This document shows, one piece after another, positions 18,327 through 30,782 of a stretch of DNA of 64,000 nucleotides; the first letter of the stretch is position 1; each line of letters opens with the position of its first letter. Under the pieces are notes generated by a model that did not search any database, had not been told where the DNA came from, and was given only the letters and a program-made list of their open reading frames with translations. Both the position numbers and the translations under genes were made by a program. The DNA comes from Dipetalonema caudispina (lineage: Eukaryota > Nematoda > Chromadorea > Rhabditida > Onchocercidae). The stretch covers positions 2,152 to 66,151 of the forward strand of contig JABVXV010000104.1 in assembly GCA_013365325.1 (NCBI GenBank), given 5' to 3'.

Positions 18327-21300
18327 TCATTGCTATTCTAAAATTTTCCTTGTTCTTCTATATTTGAGCGGTTGAAGCACATTGCGTCTTTTTATTTTTC
18401 CCCACTTGACAGATGTCTCTAGAGATTTCAGATGCTGATAAAAAAAAGCCTCATCATTGCTTAAATTTCCTGGAACTTTTTTCTTCTTTCTTTTTCCTAA
18501 ATTTTACTACAAACATAGCAGAAATTTTGAAATTATTTACAATTTTTCGACTGTTTTTCACAGTAAAAAAAGCTGTTAAATTTCGAATGAAGCTTCTTAG
18601 TCCTTCAAGGGAGATATTTTTTTCTTTTTCTCACCTTTACATAAGATAGGAAAAAGTATAGAAATGTTTTGAGAATCAAAATTGAAAGTAGTACATTTCA
18701 TCAATATTCTTAATTTTTTCTTAACATACTTCAATTGCCTTTTTTTTAACCCTTATTCGAACTAATACCCTTTCAAAGTAAATGAATTCAAAATTGTATG
18801 GGTCTCATTTACTTATTATGAAGCTGTATTTCGTTAATAGATAGTAAGAAATGAAACAGAAGTTTTTTTTTTTTTTTTTTTTTTGGAAAATTCTCAACAA
18901 AATAATTTCTTTGTAAAAATCTGCAACAAAAAATAAAGCAATTTCTTAGATCGCAAAGAATTCTATGACTACTACTTTTTAAACTTTTCTTGTTTAAGCG
19001 AATCAACTTTAAATGAGCTATATATTGTTTATTCATATTCCAAATGAAATGATTTCAAATGTTTGATATCTTTTTTATGCTTCACCTAAATTCTCACATC
19101 TTGAAAATACGCAATATACGCAGGTTTTCATTTGATATAGTCTCGATCGATTTTTAGTTTGGAACGTTCAAAAAATCGATAGCGAAGCTCGAAAGTGAAA
19201 TTTGAATTTGCATGGAAAACCAAACTTGAAATTTCGTACATGAATTCAAAAACCTTATACATACTTCTCCTCCTTCATATTCCTTACATATCAACACTGA
19301 TTTGCATTGCACGATATTATGCTGCAAAATTTTCCAACTGCACTATCGGCATCCAAAATTAGAAATTTAAGAAAAACTTAAGAGGGAAATCCTCGTTTAT
19401 GGAAACACCGTCAGACTTCTTTTATTCTCCTAAGTATCGTTTCCTTTGTTTTTACTTTTTCACATTACTTAAATCGGTTATTAATGCAGTTTTGCTATGA
19501 TAACAGGTACTCAAAACTGCTTAATTTCATTTGAAATGGTACTAGATAAATCGTGGTAGAATCTATCATCACTTAATTTTGAATTATTTTGAAATAAAAT
19601 GATGTAAATAATCCTCTCAATTATAGAAAAATTGACTTATTAAGCGTGAAAATCCAAGTGAAAATTTTCTTATTAATGGAAATCATTGAGAAAGAAAATA
19701 TCCTAAAGTACAGTTGTTAAAAATGTAAAAAAAACACTCCAACAAATTTAAATTTTTTTTACAATATATTGTAACTTTTTCAGCAGTAAAAATTTGCAAA
19801 ATTTCGTGAGGTTGGACGTGCGTTAATTTTGCTTCAGCGAGTTTTGACACTGTAAAGAATTGAAAATTTAAATCAATGAATGTCCAATTCTCTTGAAGAA
19901 TTAAGCATCTAGCGAAAAGTTTTGCTTTTTTCTGCATATAAATCTCATCGTAACGTTTAAAGTTCAGTTAATTCTAAAAAAAAGAGAGAAAAAACTAAAC
20001 AGTAGACTATTATGAACGGTCAACCTCTTCTTCATAAAAAGAGAGTGCTAGTAATGTAACTAAAGACAGGTGGGAAAGTTCAGAAAAAAACTATTTAATT
20101 CAGATTTTAAAGCATCAAATACTACTGCCAATGGGAATTTTAATACCCATACTTTTGTTAAAATCTTTTACTTCTATATTGAAATTTCCCATCCTTTCAT
20201 CTTCACTACTGAAATTCTTTGAATGAAATGAAACTTAATGTTGTGATGACTATGCCATTATTGCATTAGCTTCAGCGCAATATTTTGAATTTTTTGATAA
20301 ATTGAGAAGTTGATTTTTATTAACAAAATTTGCTTAATTTTTACCATAATTTTTTTCTCGCCTCATCCTTATTTCCAACTTTCAAGAAATTTGTTCCCAG
20401 CAAAGTCATACTGAAATTTGAAGCTCAATCAGTAAAAGCTGTTTTCAAAAATGTTGGCTTCCCTTTTAATATCAATCGAATACAAATATATTAATATTTC
20501 CATCATTTGCGAACACTTTACACAGAAAGATTTTCATAGAAATGAAATTAAATTATTTTAGAGTCAATCAAATGTTCTACTTTTACACAAAATATATATA
20601 GTTGAATGATTCCTATAATTTCGATACCTTTTTTAATTCTTCTCAGACATTGGTAATTTTCATTTTTATACGAATTTCATTATTACTAAGAAACACTTAG
20701 TCTGCTCGCTTAGTTTCATGAAGATTGAAGGAAGTTACATTTTATCTTTCTATTGGATGCTTCCGCAGTACAAATAAGCTGGAATTTAAATAAATGTTTA
20801 AAAACATTGCATGAGAAATTATGAAATAGCTAATAGCAAAAACAGACGAGAAGTTTGTTTGAAAAATTATCCTAACAATGGTGGAAATGTATAGCGATTC
20901 CTAAAAAAAATTGAGGCAGCAGATAGAATGGAGAAAGCCGCCCATCTTTTCACATAATTTCGATAATTTGTTCTACTTCATGCATAGATTTTCGGATATT
21001 CGATGCTCTAATCTGGGCTCTTTTCAGTGTAAGAGCCATATGCCATGTATAAGAATTGTTTTAGGAGAAAATGCAATATTGAAAGATAGGTACAACGGTA
21101 TTTCAACAAGTTAATTAATTTCCACACAATATAACAATTGCACTCTACTGCAAATTGCTTTCTTCCTTTATTTTTAACAATGAAATATGAATTTTGAATA
21201 TCCATTTTTCAACCAATCAATGAAATAGGAGGTTACAATGTTTGATTGAAAAGGGCAAAAAGCGATGATTGGATAGACATTGTATGAATGGGGCACATGT

Positions 21301-23969
21301 GCTAATGTTGATAATTAATTTATCACTGCTTATATGATAGTTGATGATGATATATCTGGCTTATTTGGCCCTTAAAAATTGGAGAAAAGATAGGGGAAAG
21401 AATGAAATAAAGTTGAATTAGGCTTATTTTATGCATTATGCTCTCCACGCTTATCCAACTGTTTCATTTCGATGGAAAAATTTGTCGCAAATTTCGTTTT
21501 ACAATTGTTTAAAAAATATTATAGGATTTCAAATTCCGTCATACATTTTGGAATTTGAACTGAATCATATAGTTTGTCGGATTGATGATTTTCTTTAATG
21601 TTACATATATCTGTTTGTCATTATACATCAACTTCGGAATAAAGTGGAAGGGATATAATAAAGCCTAATTAATTACAGAGTTAATTGCATGAAACTTGAC
21701 CCGAACTTGATCGGTGATCGAGAAAAACAAAATGATAGTGTGCAGATACCTTCAAAATTCTTCGACTCTTCTTTTTTTCGAAATTAAGAGATGCGCTTTG
21801 TGAGAAATAAGTGAGTAGGTCCAAAATATAATTTGTTTCCTAGGCCAGTTTTATAATTAGCTTGGATATATGAACTAGTATAAATTAACATTTATTAATC
21901 AATATACAGTATTGCTTGTATTTTATTTGCAATTTAGATCAACAATTCTACTATTTCCATAATTTACACGAACTGGTAATTTCCGTGGTTTTTGTTTGCT
22001 AACTTTATCACCTTTTTTTAAGCGCATAGAAGCATAGATACAAAAAAAAAGAGAAAAAAAGACGGATAATGAAGATTGCATGAATTTGTAATTTTCCGTA
22101 AGAGAGGACTTCAATTACTTGGCAAGTTATTGACCGAAAAATTTGAAGTTTCGCTGTATCAGAAGCACAAAAATCAACAAAGTGATCTTTTACTTATTAT
22201 TTTTCTTTCATAATTTTCACTGATATTAATCACTTCCATCAGATTTCATCTTTATAAATATTGCAGTAAATGCGCCCTTTTGATTCTTTAGCCTTCCCCT
22301 TTCTTAGAAGAAGAGGAGAATCATTTCAACAGTTCTCATCGAAACAGGAAATCTTTTCAAAAGCACTGATACTAGTCGATTGTTTTCACATAAATTTATC
22401 TTTTCATTATTTATTTTCTCTATGCAAATTAGTTGTATTAAATATCGAAGAGTAAATCACAGTGGCGGTATGAGATATCAGTCAGTGTTCGGTGAACAAC
22501 ATTACTAATGTTTATTAATGAAACCAGACAGAAGATAGTGATTGTTTCTGATAGTTTAAAGAATAAAGATTAGATTAAGGAAATGTATTTAAACTTCAAT
22601 TTGAATCAAAAACCTGGAAAAAGTTTTCTTTTTTCCAGTCCGGAACACATGTCAGCTGTTAGCTACCAGTTTTTCTACCAGTAAATGTTCCTGTAACTCT
22701 TTCATTTCTATTGGTTGGTACTAAAAAGAAGTCTTTTGAAAATTTTCATCAAATCTTCGTTGAATTCGTGTTTGATCTAGAAGAAGTTTGACTTCATTCT
22801 TATCTTTTGTAGTGATTGTGAACAGTGTTCTTCAATAGGTGACACAAAGTCATCAAGGTTTCTTTCCTAACTAAACTTGTAATCAGAGATTTCATTAAAA
22901 CAGAGAGTTTAATAAATTTAAGTTCCATCCGACATCTCTATGAGAAAATAGTTTTATCTGCAAGAAGTGACATAGGATCTTGATGACTTCATTTTTTCAC
23001 TGTGAATCACTAATTCTATACAAATTTTCAAATACTTTTCACAAATTTAAAAATAATTTATTGATGCATGTATTTTTATCCATACCTATACCTACCACTC
23101 CAGCGCTATTTTAAACTTAATGTAATATAGCGAATCCGAAGGCGATAGGATTTCTTCGGTGCTTTTCAATAGCTTTTTGTATTCCTTAAATACTTTTTAT
23201 TCAAGTGAATGATACACATTTTGAACTTTGAACCATTCTATTATTTATTTGTAATCCCTATTGTGTTTCGTTAATTGTTCTGCTTTTTCTGTGTGATTTA
23301 TCATGCTCACTTTTACAATTCGATGAAAATTTGTTACATTGGCAAAAATTTATTGCATTTTCTGACTTAGCAATGATAACTTTTTTAATTTCCTTAATTT
23401 TATCACTAATTAGTTCTGTTCTTTGCAGACAGCTGTAAAGAATTTCGATTAGTTGGAATCGATGAATTACATTTGTATAAATCAGATTATATGTTCAATA
23501 CTTTTATGTTTGTTCATATATTAAAAAAAGGAAGATTAAAGTTTTATCCGAAAGTTTTTTATTGTGATAATTCATATATTTACAGGTTAAACGACCTTTC
23601 TTTTGCATCAAGTCGTCTTTTTTTGAATTCTATTTATTTTTCAATCAACATTACTACAATCAAAAGACCATTCTCTCTCGTTTGATATGATGAATATATA
23701 ATTATTCAATAGAAACTAATTTTTTGAGTTAAAAATCAAAGAAATGGGTGAACCAAAAGTTTGGAACTTGTCGAAAAAAGTGAACTCAAAAATGTGCCTA
23801 ATTTTTTCGAAAAGTTCAAAGCCGTGAGGTAACCAAAGTGCATCATTTTTCGAATATTACCATCGTAAGCAAACATATATATATATAAATGAACGGTTTT
23901 AGTTCACTTACAAGTTAAAATAATTAAAAGAGTTTTTAGAAGAGGAAAGAATATTTATGATATCAGAGG

Positions 23970-26900
23970 ATGTTGTGCGTAAATGATACACCTTTATTTG
24001 ATTTGTCTGATAATGCAACACGACTATTCTTGGCTGCTTTAGAAGCATTCCAACGGTTTGTCTATATCATTCTAATTGAAGCCAAAACTAGAAAGAAAAT
24101 GAGCTGAATTTTGCTGCAGAAACTGTTAGGTCTATTTATGGCTTGCTTAAGAAGTCTCTTTTTAAGTGAAGCCGAATGCGTAAGTCGGAAGCGATCAATG
24201 TGAATATAATAATTATCTTCCATTACTGATCATCTATCCAATTACTACCTTCCATTTAGAAGTGTTCATTTTCCTGATTACAGGACTTATTCACCGGTAC
24301 ACGGCTTCATTTGCATTGTAATATGTACGTTCAGTATTGGAACGAACCTGATACATGTATTGGTATTAACCAGGCCAAATATGAGATCCTCTTCGGTAAA
24401 TTGTGTACTAACAATGGTTGCTATTTGCGACATGGGTACGATGGCATCGTATTTCATATACATCTGTCATTTTGTACTTTTCAAAGATACTACCTGGTAA
24501 TCGATCATTTTGATTTTTTATGTGATTAAAGAACATTTGAGATGACAAAACTTCCTGAAGTGAAGTTAAAATTTCCATATTTACATTATCACTTTACATG
24601 AAATTTCACTTTCTGTAGATCTTTGTTCCCTGCCATATTTAATTTTAAAATTTTTTTGAATGTCAAAAATGCAAAGCATTATCTATGAAATGCTTGACTA
24701 CTAATATTAACTTGAAATTTTTTTCAAATATGAGTTGTTATTATCATAATTACGGGATTTATTTCTCCTTCTATCAATGAATAATTGCTTCCTTTTAAAT
24801 CCATTTTTTTGATCAGATCAAATACTAATTTAAAGAATATACCTTAACCAAAATATATTCTACTTATTGCAGTGTACCTATTTATTCCTACTTATGGATG
24901 CATTATTTATTATGTCATATGGTACTGAGTATTACTTTACATACCACTTCTCTTTGGTTAATTGTTGCAATGGCTTTTATCAGACAGATGACTTTAAGAA
25001 GTGCTGTCCTTAACAGGTATTTACTCTTGTTATTTGTCTCATTAAAATTATTCCATTATACACTACTTTTTACCAATAATAATAAAAAGAATAGGCATTT
25101 TCTTTCGTTTGCTGAAGTAATATAAAGCTATCAGATTAGATTTGTAAATTAATTAAAATCATTTCGATGATTAAAGAGATATCAGATAGTTAAAATATAT
25201 TCAGTGAAGATTAAAATAAAATTCTTGCTTAGCTTCATGAGAAACTTACTTGTAGCATATGGCAGAAGCCACGGATAGCTTGGAGAGTTTCCACTGTGAT
25301 ATACTTCTGTGTATTTCTACTTTGTATACCAACACTACTGGTGTATGATGTAGTTGAAATTGGTGATTGGTATCCTGCACCCCACTGTGCCCATCATTTT
25401 CCTCCTAATTATACTGCCAAATATTACACCTTTCATGTAAGCTGAATTATTCCATTTCTTATTTAGTTGAAAATCGTCTAGAAGCTAAAAATTTATAACT
25501 GTCAACTTATTCAATATTCGTAGATAGCTATTTGATAAATGAACAGATACAGTTGCAAATTAGATCGAGTGAAGCAAGAGGTCGACTATAATAATATTAT
25601 TTTCACTCAATATTTTAATTAGAAGAAATGAATTCAGATTGATAGGAATTGGTTATCGATGGGGAAAAACTTAAAAATTAGACATTAATGACTTTGCTTT
25701 CTTACTGTACAGTCTTTGTTTTCAATTTATTAATTGATAATTATCACTACTTACAGTTTATTGTATTTCTTATTATTTACAATTTACTTATTATTAGTTA
25801 GAATTTGTAATTAAGTATCATATTGTACAAATCTTTATTATTATCAACAATTTGCCAATGACAAAAGTCTTCTCTGTTTAATAATTATTTTGTAATGCAT
25901 TTACTATTATTTTCACAGATATCACCATCTGCAATAGCAAATGGATGTCGCTTTTTTAAATGGAATTTATGGATGTCAGGAATTATCTTCAAGGTACTTA
26001 TATTTCATTTCTTGAAAACCTTTATGCTTGATTGGTAACTATTTTTTGCTATTTATGCTTCTAGCTAATAAAAATCAGGCATGATCATAACGCCTAGAAA
26101 ATAATACAAATTAAACTGACTTAGGATTAAGTAAATAATATCCTTTGGATTTTTGATAATTCGATTCTATAAAAACTTTGCTTAAAAAATTCAATCCCTT
26201 TTTCCAGGTTATACCTTGCATACTGTTATTTTGTTTTTCATCGAGTCTTATGCTAACATTGCATCGTACAAGTAAAAAGCGTAAAGTGCTGTTGAATTAC
26301 AGCTCAGTGAAAACACGAAGGTTATTTTTCCATTAACTTTTTTTCAAATGAAATCATGAAGTAATGGTAGGATGCTATACTGCCGTATTGAATAATGTTG
26401 TCTATTTAATGATTAAACTTAGAAGCACTGATATTTTTTGAGTGAAAAATGACCATACAATTAAAGACAATGTTTTGAAAACACTAAATACCAACCATAA
26501 TGCTTTGATTGTAAACAAAATTGCATATATCTGAAAAAGTAAATTATGTGATTTTAAAATTGAGAGATCAAAACAATCAATAAATTTAATTTGAAAAATA
26601 TTACATACATTGCATACATTTTGTATGAGAATAATTTTGGTACAAATGCAACTCATGTTTAACAGGTAAAAAAACAGCTTTACAACAATGATCACGAATT
26701 CTTCGGATGAAAAAATAACAAATTTCAGAGGTACCACTAAATCAGATCGGACATCAGCGCTATTGCTTGCAATAGTGCTGGTATTTTTGATCGCTGAAAT
26801 GCCACAAGGGATTATCGCAATCATGAATGCTATTTACACTACTCATGTACATATATATATTTACTTCAATCTTGGCGACATTCTCGATCTCCTCTCATTG

Positions 26901-28183
26901 CTCAATTCATCCATTACTTTTGTCCTTTACTGCTTAATGTCTTCTAGGTTGGTTGTATTTACCTAAAAATAATCAGTGGAAAACGGAAATCTTTTATTTC
27001 TTGATTATTCAACAAAAAGCCTTCCATAAATTGTCTAATTGATAACTGTTTCAGATACAGAGATACATTCTGGACAGTGGTACTACCTAAATATTTTTTC
27101 AGGTTAGTTACATGTAGTTCCATGCTTACCTCTTTGAAAGTTAAATTTTTAAAATTGTTCCCATAGAAATAACAAATTGTAAGCAACAGTAATGCTTCAG
27201 ATGACTTATTGTTGGAAAATTATCAACTAACGATTTGATTTCGAAATTTAACAAATTGAATAAAATGGCAAGCTGTTATTTGACTTTTTACCTTTTCCTA
27301 TAATCCATTAAGAAAGTTCGAAAATTAAGGGTATTGGAAAATACGCTCAATAATGAGTTAAAAAGCTAAAAAATGCTAAAATTCCAGACAGTTTATCAGA
27401 AACAAAACGTCAGAAATGCTTTCATCAGAGATGCATTCCATGCAGAAAAAAGTAAAGCATACCGTCATTAGTGATAAGAATTGTGATGCCAAAATGTTGG
27501 AGTAAACAACTCGGTTCAATGTGTCTTTAGGTATTACATTCGGATTGTTTTCAAATATAAAATTTGAAGTGAAATGGAAATAATTGAAACTTATTATTTC
27601 TTGTAGAACAAAAATTTTGGCAATAACCGATCTAATATTTAGACTTGTATAATTTATTTTTTTGGAAAAGCAGCTTAACTGTTAACCTGAATACCTTTAA
27701 AAATTATTACTAACAGCCGATTGCGATAGTTCAACATATAATTTAAGAGGGAAAAATCATTTCAGATTATCAAATATGAATGGATTTTTACAGGAAGGTA
27801 CTAAATTATAGTATTCTTGCGAGGAGAAGGAAGAATTATTCTATATGTATTATTTATTGTAATATATAGTTTTCTGATTGCCTTTCACATTAATGATTTT
27901 AAAATAAATTGAGCCAGCAACTCGACTCTTATCACAGCTCAATTTGATGTATTTTTTCATGACAATGAATTAATTGAATATATTCAAAATTGATTTAATT
28001 TTGTAGGTTCAAGCAATTGAGCTGTTACTTGCTTAATTCTCAAATGATGGTGATCACACCGTAAGGACGATGAATAATTTGAGAATGAATCCGGATATAG
28101 ATATCCTGGATGTGCGATTGCCTTTCAATAACACAACAACAGTGCGCAAAAGTCCGAATATTATCTTTGTGAAGAAGACTTAG
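23970..28183 (+). CDS. dmsr: DMSR-family FMRFamide-like neuropeptide receptor (class A GPCR)
   Basis: Seven-transmembrane receptor of the nematode DMSR (myosuppressin-receptor-like) group; known members bind FLP neuropeptides on neurons and muscle. Exons: 23970-24055, 24284-24496, 24873-25016, 25256-25436, 25919-25993, 26208-26320, 26678-26947, 27055-27102 and 28007-28064/28183; phases agree through exon 8. The short N-terminus carries two N-glycosylation motifs (NDT, NAT). TM1 follows SPVHGFICIVICTFSIGTN, TM2 is VNCVLTMVAICDMG, and TM3 is LHTTSLWLIVAMAFIRQMT, with FIR in place of the DRY Asp. TM4 is STVIYFCVFLLCIP. TM6-TM7 carry the diagnostic DRTSALLLAIVLVFLIAEMP and LGDILDLLSLLNSSITF followed by LYCLMS. 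In the last exon the spliced frame stops at 28062-28064, while an adjacent frame encodes a credible tail ending at 28183 (FNNTTTVRKSPNIIFVKKT). If exon 8 is not spliced at 27103 it runs to a stop at 27166. The family call is strong; the C-terminus is unsettled. Confidence 0.88.
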
Positions 28184-28515
28184 TCTTAATCTAAATTCGA
28201 GTTTGTAATTATTAACAGCAAAAGAGCAAATTGTTAATTAAAACGAATTTGTTTAGCAAATGAGATTAACCCGAGTACACAAAGAAATATCAACAATTAG
28301 TTATGTCCCGAGTTCGATAAAAAAGATTAATTGGAATAGCAGTGCTAAAGATAATTTCTGTAGAAATTCCTAGTTTAATGTTCATTGTGCCGGAGAGTTT
28401 TTTATTGATCATGAAATTATGACTGTAAAAGTAACAATTAGGTAGCAAGTTAAAGCCATAATCCTTTATATACATAACAAGATCATCATCGACAGGAATC
28501 CTTATTCTTAGATAT
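28184..28515. other. Short convergent intergenic gap
   Basis: Lies between the receptor (+) and the cysteine-rich gene (-) and should hold both 3' UTRs. Nothing else seen. Confidence 0.4.
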
Positions 28516-29260
28516 TTAATTGTTTGACAGTTTCGTCCAGTTTTCATCCCCACTGTAAATCTTCTCCAGTTCTTTCAAATTCGGACAACATATACCTGTA
28601 AAAATTAAGGCACTGCGGTTTATCCAGCAAGATTGCATAACAAATGGATCTACTACTTTCGACAATATTTTACTACTTTGCAGTTGAGAAACTTCAACTA
28701 GCATATAAATTCAGGAATTTTCAATGCTGTTCGAAGTTTTAGAAAAGCGCAGTAGGTTGATTAAAGTAAAATAGGTTAATGCTTAAAACCTGAGTCTTTT
28801 TCGGAAGGATGACACTTGACCATGTTCAGGTTACAATGATGCAGCAACAAGAGGTGTAGTAAGTCGGATGTTCCAACAATTTCGGAAATATAATTCAATA
28901 ACTTTTAGTAAAAGAAATATTGACTATACCTTTCCTTGTAGTATCATCCGTTGTTTTGTATTCACATCGGAATCCTTCCGGACAATTTTTGTCACATGTA
29001 TAAACTCCAATATCTGCGGCTAACAAAGGTTTTCCACCATCGCGACAATTCGGAATTTCTCCATCATGCTCCATTTCCTCGGGCAGTGGTACTGAGAAAG
29101 AAACTAACTTAAATTAGTATAAACTTGAGAAAATGACAGAGAAAATATTTAAATCAAAGTTCAGTTTTTAATGATCTTTAAATCTTGTCATGAAATTGGA
29201 AGGAGAGTTACCTGCACTAATGGATACCATGAATAGCAATCCTAAACACTGATAAAACAT
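28516..29260 (-). CDS. Small secreted six-cysteine protein (lustrin-type Cys-rich domain)
   Basis: Three exons (29212-29260, 28930-29091, 28516-28595) join in phase 1 and encode 96 residues. Residues 1-16 (MFYQCLGLLFMVSISA) look like a signal peptide. The mature part has the cysteine pattern C-x2-GGKP...YTC-x3-CPEGFRC...ICCP, which matches the lustrin-like cysteine-rich repeats common in secreted nematode proteins. An NWT glycosylation site lies near the end. Such single-domain proteins are usually extracellular, of unknown function, sometimes matrix or protease-inhibitor related. The domain call rests on cysteine spacing only. No neighbour suggests a pathway. Confidence 0.75.
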
Positions 29261-30782
29261 TGGGATAACTCTAGAGCAGGATGTCACACTGATGGATACC
29301 ACTCGTTGAAGGATCAACTCCGCAAACTAACAATTTTTTATCATTAAATAGTTGTTCCTGACGAATACAGATAGAAAGTGGTACACATCGATGAGGGCAG
29401 ATGGGGGGTCATCCTTCCTCTTCTTCCTGGAAAATTTCCGTGAATGTCAAATACTGGAATAAAACAAAAGATCGGTGACATTTTATCGACTTCTTATCTT
29501 CTTATCCTTCCCCGCCTATTCTTCCCAACACTCTTTCTCTTACTTTCCAGATGTTCAAGCAGTAAGTTCATTCTATCCTTTTCTATTGAAATTATGACCG
29601 AATGAGGCTATATTCTATGCCGAAATATTCGTTTTCATGATAATGAATGACTATGATGACAACGCTGATAATGATGATAACAATGATATAATGTTAAATA
29701 TTGATGACAATAGTAGTAATAATGACGATAACGATGATATAATATTGATGATAATAATGAAAGTGGTGATGATGATGAATGATGATGATGCTGGTAAAGA
29801 TGGTAATAATGGTGGTGACAGTACCGGTAATACTGCTAATGATGATGATGATGATAATGATGATAATAATAATAATGATGGTGTTGACATGATGATGATG
29901 ATAATGATGATGATGGACGATCAGCAACAGTTACAGTCAAAGAGAATGGCCTTATTTTTATGAACATTTAATTTTCAAGAAACCAATTCTCGATCCTGTT
30001 AATCAATCAAATTTTGGAACTTTTACATCCTTTAATTATTTGATACCGGTTTCTTTGTTTGCACGTCTGTCTGTCAACTTCTTCACAACTATTTCGTAGA
30101 ATGTCACAGTCGATTTGTTGATAAAACTTTCACTTTCAAATGAATTTAAAGTGAACTTGTTGATAAAACTATTTGTTAAATAGAGTAATGCATGATAATG
30201 ATAACGATGACAAGATAATACTTCGCAATCTTTCAAATGTCAGGGTATCATGAACTGTTATTTTCCGCTTTCAAGTGATGATATAGGAAACAGGCTGGGA
30301 TACGAATTGCTAGAAACTTATCTGTCTGTCAATTTTTGAATTGTGTTGAATTTCTATTGATAGGTTATTGCTAGTGGTGAGTGACAATTACGTTTGACCT
30401 TTTGGCTGCTTAATAATTATTTATATGTGAGTTTCAGCGATTTATTTTGAATTTTGAAATATGCTTATTTAAATTGAGAGGCATAGAAGAAGTTCTACTA
30501 CCAAGAAGTATTTGATCATGTAATGTTGACTGATATGTGTAAGATCATGCAACGTTTCGGAACATTGCATAACGATTGTTAATAGATACTGGTAGTTATC
30601 ACTAATTGTTATCATTGTTTGTCAATAATTCATCTCTTGATTGTTAAACTATTTTGATATCAAGAGATGTTTAATTTTGCTTTATAAATCATAGAGAATC
30701 ATTTTTGATTACTTGAATAAGCGATTTCAATATCCTAATAGTACGCAACGGAACAGATTGTATTAATCTCAGGTTTTGGTCC
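29261..30782. other. Divergent intergenic region with GAT repeat tract
   Basis: Lies between the minus-strand cysteine-rich gene and plus-strand glf-1 and should contain both promoters. Apart from the GAT tract, a short direct repeat (TTGTTGATAAAACT at about 30116 and 30157) is seen. No gene supported. Confidence 0.5.
29636..29930. repeat. Degenerate GAT/AAT trinucleotide tract
   Basis: About 300 bp dominated by GAT, AAT and GGT triplets. Open frames on both strands (Asp/Asn runs on plus, Ser/Leu or His/Ile runs on minus) are a by-product of the repeat and are not called as genes. Confidence 0.85.

Larger units (their letters stand above)
12637..23969. other. Gene-poor region of about 11 kb
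   Basis: Both strands were read for spliced exons and RNA genes and none could be supported. The DNA is very AT-rich with many T runs (for example about 18861-18884), an AT dinucleotide tract, and one perfect hairpin at 16118-16165. An open stretch with splice-like ends at about 23433-23582 (+) could be an exon, but its phase does not fit the receptor gene that follows. The right part may carry regulatory DNA of that receptor. Confidence 0.45.

Noticed and set aside
23433..23582. Open stretch with acceptor and donor just before the DMSR gene
   Set aside because: Its donor phase does not fit the receptor's first exon and the encoded sequence matches no family; left as an unproven exon.
26402..26824. 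140-codon minus-strand open frame
   Set aside because: It is antisense to the TM6 exon and an intron of the receptor gene; the plus strand carries the diagnostic GPCR motifs.
29637..29963. Asp/Asn-rich 108-codon open frame
   Set aside because: Product of the GAT repeat; both strands are open for the same reason.
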